A DNA stretch of 64,000 nucleotides, taken from the NCBI RefSeq assembly GCF_022163125.1, contig NZ_CP091881.1, forward strand, positions 5,580,001 to 5,644,000. The letters are read 5' to 3'. The notes under the pieces are model-generated. The model had not been told where the DNA came from and made no database searches. It saw only the letters and a program-made list of their open reading frames with translations. The position numbers and the translations under genes were made by a program. Origin of the DNA: Paenibacillus sp. HWE-109 (GTDB taxonomy: Bacteria; Bacillota; Bacilli; Paenibacillales; NBRC-103111). Numbering within the stretch: position 1 is the first letter of the stretch; each line of letters starts with the position of its first letter. Of this stretch, positions 60,893-64,000 are shown piece by piece.

Positions 60893-61445
60893 ATATAGGA
60901 ATCCCTTGTTTCCACATCTCTTGAAGCTTGCCTGCTAAGTTGGGCAGTTCATTGATCAGATATGGAGCTATCGTTGAATTGGCAAGTAGTTTTTGAAGTC
61001 CGTCCGAGGGGATAATCGTCATGACATTCACAGCTATGATGATAATTAAGAGCGCTTCCGCCAATCCCAAAAGCGCGCCGCTCCAACGATTAATGAAGTT
61101 TAGCCCCGGTGTTTTGGCCAGGATATGAAGTGCCCTGCCCAGAAAGACCAACGCAAACTTCACGCCAAAAAACAATAAAGCGAAAGCTATCGCATTCAGG
61201 ATATACGTATCGAGATTAAGACCTTTTACGATGAATTCGTACTTTTGATAATTTTCGTAAGTTGGCAGTGAGATGGCATTCCGCAGCAGCGGCGCCAAGT
61301 CTTTGTAGAAGTAAAAAGCGACTAAATAAGCTAAAATAAAGCCTGCAATTGAAACAATTTGCGCAATAAAGCCTCTAAAGTAGCCTAGTAGAAGACCCAG
61401 AGCCACTATCGCGAGCATCACATAATCAAAAGTATGTATGGTCAC
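60891..61445 (-). CDS. CvpA-family membrane protein
   Basis: A 184-residue protein with four membrane segments: FDYVMLAIVALGLLLGYFRG start, then GFILAYLVAFYFY, FALLFFGVKFALVFLG and WSGALLGLAEALLIIIIAV. CvpA proteins have a poorly known role in envelope integrity. It starts with GTG 6 nt after the ZapA-like gene, the order seen in B. subtilis (zapA-yshB). The usual next gene, polX, is missing here. Confidence 0.9.
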   Translation of the reverse strand: MTIHTFDYVMLAIVALGLLLGYFRGFIAQIVSIAGFILAYLVAFYFYKDLAPLLRNAISLPTYENYQKYEFIVKGLNLDTYILNAIAFALLFFGVKFALVFLGRALHILAKTPGLNFINRWSGALLGLAEALLIIIIAVNVMTIIPSDGLQKLLANSTIAPYLINELPNLAGKLQEMWKQGIPI

Positions 61446-61451
61446 GCTGCT

Positions 61452-62975
61452 TTACCTGCTGGGGCTGTCTGTATCTACAAGCTCGATCCATTCGTTATAT
61501 TCATTTTGCAGTTTCGCATATTCCTCGCGCAGCTCTCGGTACTCTTCTTTGACCTGCTGCAGTTCTTTTTGCTGTGCCTCATCGATGGCATGATGGTTCA
61601 TCAACGCTTCTTTCTCACTTTGAGCTTGCGCTTCCAATCTTTGCTTTTCAACTTGGAAATGCTGTTCAAGGATGCTCCGCTCCTGTTTCTGCTGCTCGAG
61701 AATCGTTGCAATCTGGTTCTGGTAGTGCTGGATGATTGTTGCTTTTTGCTCTTCCAGCTGCTTGATAATCATATTTTGCTGTTCTTGATATTTGCCTACA
61801 ATCTCGACTTTCTCCTGTTCAGAACGTTGGAACTTCCCTTCCATTTCCTCCTTATACAAAGAGCTGGCCTCAGCAATCTCCTCTTGATGATTAGCCTTAA
61901 TCGTTTCTTTGTCCTGTTCATGCAGATGAAGAAGCGCTTCTTTTTCTTGCTGATATTGTTGAATCAACTCTTCTCTATCCTTTTGATGGATTTGCGAAAG
62001 AGTCGTCTTTTCGGCTCGATGCTGTTCGTTCAATTTTTGCAGCTGTATGGATTTTTGTTGTTTCTCTTGTTCGAGCTGCTGTTTCAGTTGTTGCGAATGC
62101 TGCTTTTCTTGGCTAACTTGTTGTTTTAATTGCTCTTGAAGCTGTAAAGCCTCATTTTGTTGTTGTTTCTCTTGATCAAGCTGCTGCTTCATTTGTTGAT
62201 GCTGTTGCTTAGCTTGTTCAAGCTGCTGCTTGGCTTGTTGATGCTGTTGTTTTTCTTGCTCCAGCAATTGTTTGATTTGTGCTTGAAGCTGCTGCGTTTC
62301 TGCTTGCAATAGTTTCTCTTGATCTATTTGCTGTTTCGCTTGCTGATTCTGTTGTTTGGCTTGCTCAAGCTGTTGTTTGATTTGTTGATGCTGTTGTTTT
62401 TCTTGATCGAGCTGCTGTTTAACCTGGATTTGTTGGCGTTTTTCTTGTTCGAGCTGCTGCTTGATTTGATCAAGCTGCTGTTTGGTCTGGTCTTGCTGCT
62501 GCTTCGCCTGATCTTGCTGCTGTTTGCTTTGCTGCAATAGCTGTTTGATTTGCTCCGATTCCTGCTTGCTTTTGATTGTTTCTTGCTTGGCTTGCTGCAG
62601 CTCTTGGTTGGTTTGTTCAACCAAATTTTGCTGATTGCTAAGTATCGCTTGGTGATTTTCTTGTTCTTGCTTTAATTCGTCATAGGCAAGGCTTAGTTTT
62701 TCATAGGCTGCTTTGGCAGCTTCCTGTTCTTTTTGCATGCTGCTTAGTTCTTCCATGACTTCATTCATGCGGAAACACTCATCCGCCATATTTACCGCGG
62801 CTAGCACGGCGATTCGCTGCGAATCCAAGCGCGGATAGCCTTTGGCGATCCGAAACATTTGGTCATTCACATATTCAGCCACACGCTTCATGTAATTGGT
62901 GCTGTTGCTTGCTTTTAATTTGTACTGGTGTCCATATATATCAACGGTGATTCTCGATTTATCTTCAGTCGTCAC
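61452..62975 (-). CDS. ZapA-like division protein with very long Gln-rich coiled coil
   Basis: A 507-residue protein. Residues 1-85 match ZapA, the small FtsZ-ring stabiliser (RITVDIYGHQYKLKAS, LDSQRIAVLAAVNMADE). Ordinary ZapA ends soon after; here about 400 residues of coiled coil follow. From about 120 to 300 it is made of heptads of the type QQLxQxK, with Gln over a third of residues; further on it is richer in Lys/Glu. No signal or membrane segment. GTG at 62975 is 8 nt after GGGAGG. The gene keeps the pheT-zapA-cvpA order. Confidence 0.85.
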   Translation of the reverse strand: MTTEDKSRITVDIYGHQYKLKASNSTNYMKRVAEYVNDQMFRIAKGYPRLDSQRIAVLAAVNMADECFRMNEVMEELSSMQKEQEAAKAAYEKLSLAYDELKQEQENHQAILSNQQNLVEQTNQELQQAKQETIKSKQESEQIKQLLQQSKQQQDQAKQQQDQTKQQLDQIKQQLEQEKRQQIQVKQQLDQEKQQHQQIKQQLEQAKQQNQQAKQQIDQEKLLQAETQQLQAQIKQLLEQEKQQHQQAKQQLEQAKQQHQQMKQQLDQEKQQQNEALQLQEQLKQQVSQEKQHSQQLKQQLEQEKQQKSIQLQKLNEQHRAEKTTLSQIHQKDREELIQQYQQEKEALLHLHEQDKETIKANHQEEIAEASSLYKEEMEGKFQRSEQEKVEIVGKYQEQQNMIIKQLEEQKATIIQHYQNQIATILEQQKQERSILEQHFQVEKQRLEAQAQSEKEALMNHHAIDEAQQKELQQVKEEYRELREEYAKLQNEYNEWIELVDTDSPSR

Positions 62976-62999
62976 TTTTAAATCCTCCCTTAGATGAAA

Positions 63000-63037
63000 G
63001 GCTGGCCCTATCGAGTGTAATTTCGATAAGGCCAGCC
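63000..63037 (-). terminator. Hairpin between pheT and the ZapA-like gene
   Basis: GGCTGGCCCTATCGA / TCGATAAGGCCAGCC, followed on the minus strand by TTTCATC; a weak terminator or processing stem. Confidence 0.7.
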
Positions 63038-63067
63038 CGTTTTCCTGCAACTAAAATGAAAGTTGCA

Positions 63068-64000
63068 CTATTTTCTCAACTCCGCCTCATATTGCTGTTC
63101 AAGGGTTTGAACCACTTTGGCATGGAGCTCCGTTACTTCTTCATCTAGCAGCGTTCTTTCTGCGTGTCGATAGACCAGAGCGATCGCTACACTTTTGCGG
63201 TCCGCGCCCAGACGTTCACCCGTGTAGATGTCAAATACGTGAATGGATTCCAGCAGCTCGCCAGCTACTTCGGCAATGGATTGCTCCATAAGTCCTACGG
63301 GGACGTTCGCTTTGACAACCACAGCCAGATCACGTCCGATGGACGGATAGCGCGGCAGCAATTTGTAGACGATGGCGTCGCTCGCTGCTTCCAGAATAGG
63401 AGAGAATTCAATCTCAAGCACGTAGGTGTCGTCCAAATCGCGCTGCTGCTGCACAGTTGGATGCAGCTGCCCCATTCGACCAATCACCTTGGAGCCTTCA
63501 GCGGTGTTCAGTACAAGTTCCGCTGTACGTCCTGGGTGGAATCCTTCCGGTGAGGCCGATTGGTACGTAAGTCCTTTGACGCCCAAATAGCTGATCAGAC
63601 GGTCAAAAATACCTTTGATATCATAGAAATCAACAGCTTCGGACTTCTGTGCCCAGTGCGCTTGACGGCGTTTGCCGGTCAGCACGATAGACAACAGCAG
63701 CTTCTCTTGCGGCAGGGTTGTCAGAGCGGCTTCGTCGGTGATGAAGACTTTGCCAATTTCAAAGATCGCCACATCGTCCATCGTGCGATTGCGGTTATAG
63801 CTTACGACGTCCAGCAAATGCGGAAGCAAGGTCGTGCGCAGTTGGCTGCGTTCCTCGCTCATTGGCATCGCCAGCGAGATTGGCTTGGCTGCCGGATAAA
63901 GACCTGGCAGGGAAGTTTGGTCCGGCTGTGTGAAGGAGTACGTAATGACTTCATGCAGTCCGCTTTGCGTCAGCAGATTCCGCGTAATGCGGCGAATCGA
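63068..64000 (-). CDS. pheT: Phenylalanyl-tRNA synthetase beta subunit (C-terminal part)
   Basis: The last ~310 residues of PheT; the start lies beyond the right edge. The visible part covers the core B6-B7-like region (SYNRNRTMDDVAIFEIGKVF, AVDFYDIKGIFDRLI) and the C-terminal anticodon-binding RNP-like fold (LLPRYPSIGRDLAVVV, IHVFDIYTGERLGADRKSVA). The frame continues unbroken upstream with RNLLTQSGLHEVITYSF. It charges tRNA-Phe together with PheS. The ZapA-like gene follows as in other Bacillales. Confidence 0.95.
   Translation of the reverse strand, partial: SIRRITRNLLTQSGLHEVITYSFTQPDQTSLPGLYPAAKPISLAMPMSEERSQLRTTLLPHLLDVVSYNRNRTMDDVAIFEIGKVFITDEAALTTLPQEKLLLSIVLTGKRRQAHWAQKSEAVDFYDIKGIFDRLISYLGVKGLTYQSASPEGFHPGRTAELVLNTAEGSKVIGRMGQLHPTVQQQRDLDDTYVLEIEFSPILEAASDAIVYKLLPRYPSIGRDLAVVVKANVPVGLMEQSIAEVAGELLESIHVFDIYTGERLGADRKSVAIALVYRHAERTLLDEEVTELHAKVVQTLEQQYEAELRK

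Noticed and set aside
61434..62129. Plus-strand 231-codon leucine/phenylalanine-rich open frame
   Set aside because: It is the antisense of the Gln/Lys/Glu-rich coiled coil; CAG/CAA codons read backwards give Leu-rich text. No ribosome site, and the ZapA-like frame has one.
1..64000. tRNA, rRNA, insertion sequences or prophage genes
   Set aside because: No tRNA-like cloverleaf, rRNA segment, transposase or phage structural gene was recognised on either strand.

Overview
The window is a chromosomal segment of a Gram-positive, low-to-mid-GC, spore-forming Bacillales bacterium, most likely Paenibacillus or a close relative. Evidence: strong AGGAGG ribosome-binding sites, frequent TTG/GTG starts, SAM, T-box and cobalamin leader RNAs, YesM/YesN two-component regulation, CcpA-type cre sites, a Spo0E-like phosphatase, and a pheT-zapA-cvpA-mutS2-DUF350 order resembling Bacillus subtilis. 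I found no rRNA, tRNA, IS element, prophage or CRISPR array.

Layout. 1-3133: SAM-riboswitch-controlled methionine operon metA-metI-metC (minus strand; metC runs off the left edge). 3371-8424: small genes, a CorA Mg2+ channel with a short leader ORF, tyrS with a T-box, and an HRDC-domain gene whose leader holds an unexplained terminator. 8812-11325: uronate epimerase with a divergent AraC regulator. 11627-24168: a visibly more AT-rich glycan-use island (secreted fucosidase-like hydrolase with lectin domain, intracellular beta-helix hydrolase, CUT1 ABC importer, and a kinase/regulator/binding-protein sensory set) with cre sites. 24405-30247: 5'-3' exonuclease, FMN reductase, a large fused mannosyltransferase and a small unknown gene. 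30344-34640: the least explained part, a MerR / beta-rich unknown / ClpP-paralogue cassette next to a pair of DGQHR (DndB-like) proteins without any other dnd gene.

34735-37439: aminotransferase, M50 site-2 protease and ArsC/Spx-like protein. 37554-48463: an eleven-gene minus-strand operon behind a cobalamin riboswitch, comprising B12 uptake (btuF, btuC, btuD) and late corrinoid assembly (cobT, cobU, cbiB, cobS, cobD, cobQ, PduO-type adenosyltransferase), ending in an RluA-type pseudouridine synthase. 48508-54639: lipoprotein, Spo0E-like protein, a yugG/yugH pair, cysteine synthase and an MFS transporter.

54753-64000: envelope and DNA-maintenance genes: a zinc-ribbon protein, a 27-residue membrane peptide, DUF350, PspA, mutS2, a YvlD-like membrane protein, a CuA-type lipoprotein, a CheY-like receiver, cvpA, a ZapA-like protein with a very long glutamine-rich coiled coil, and the 3' part of pheT. 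Several long spacers carry inverted-repeat elements of similar build but different sequence.
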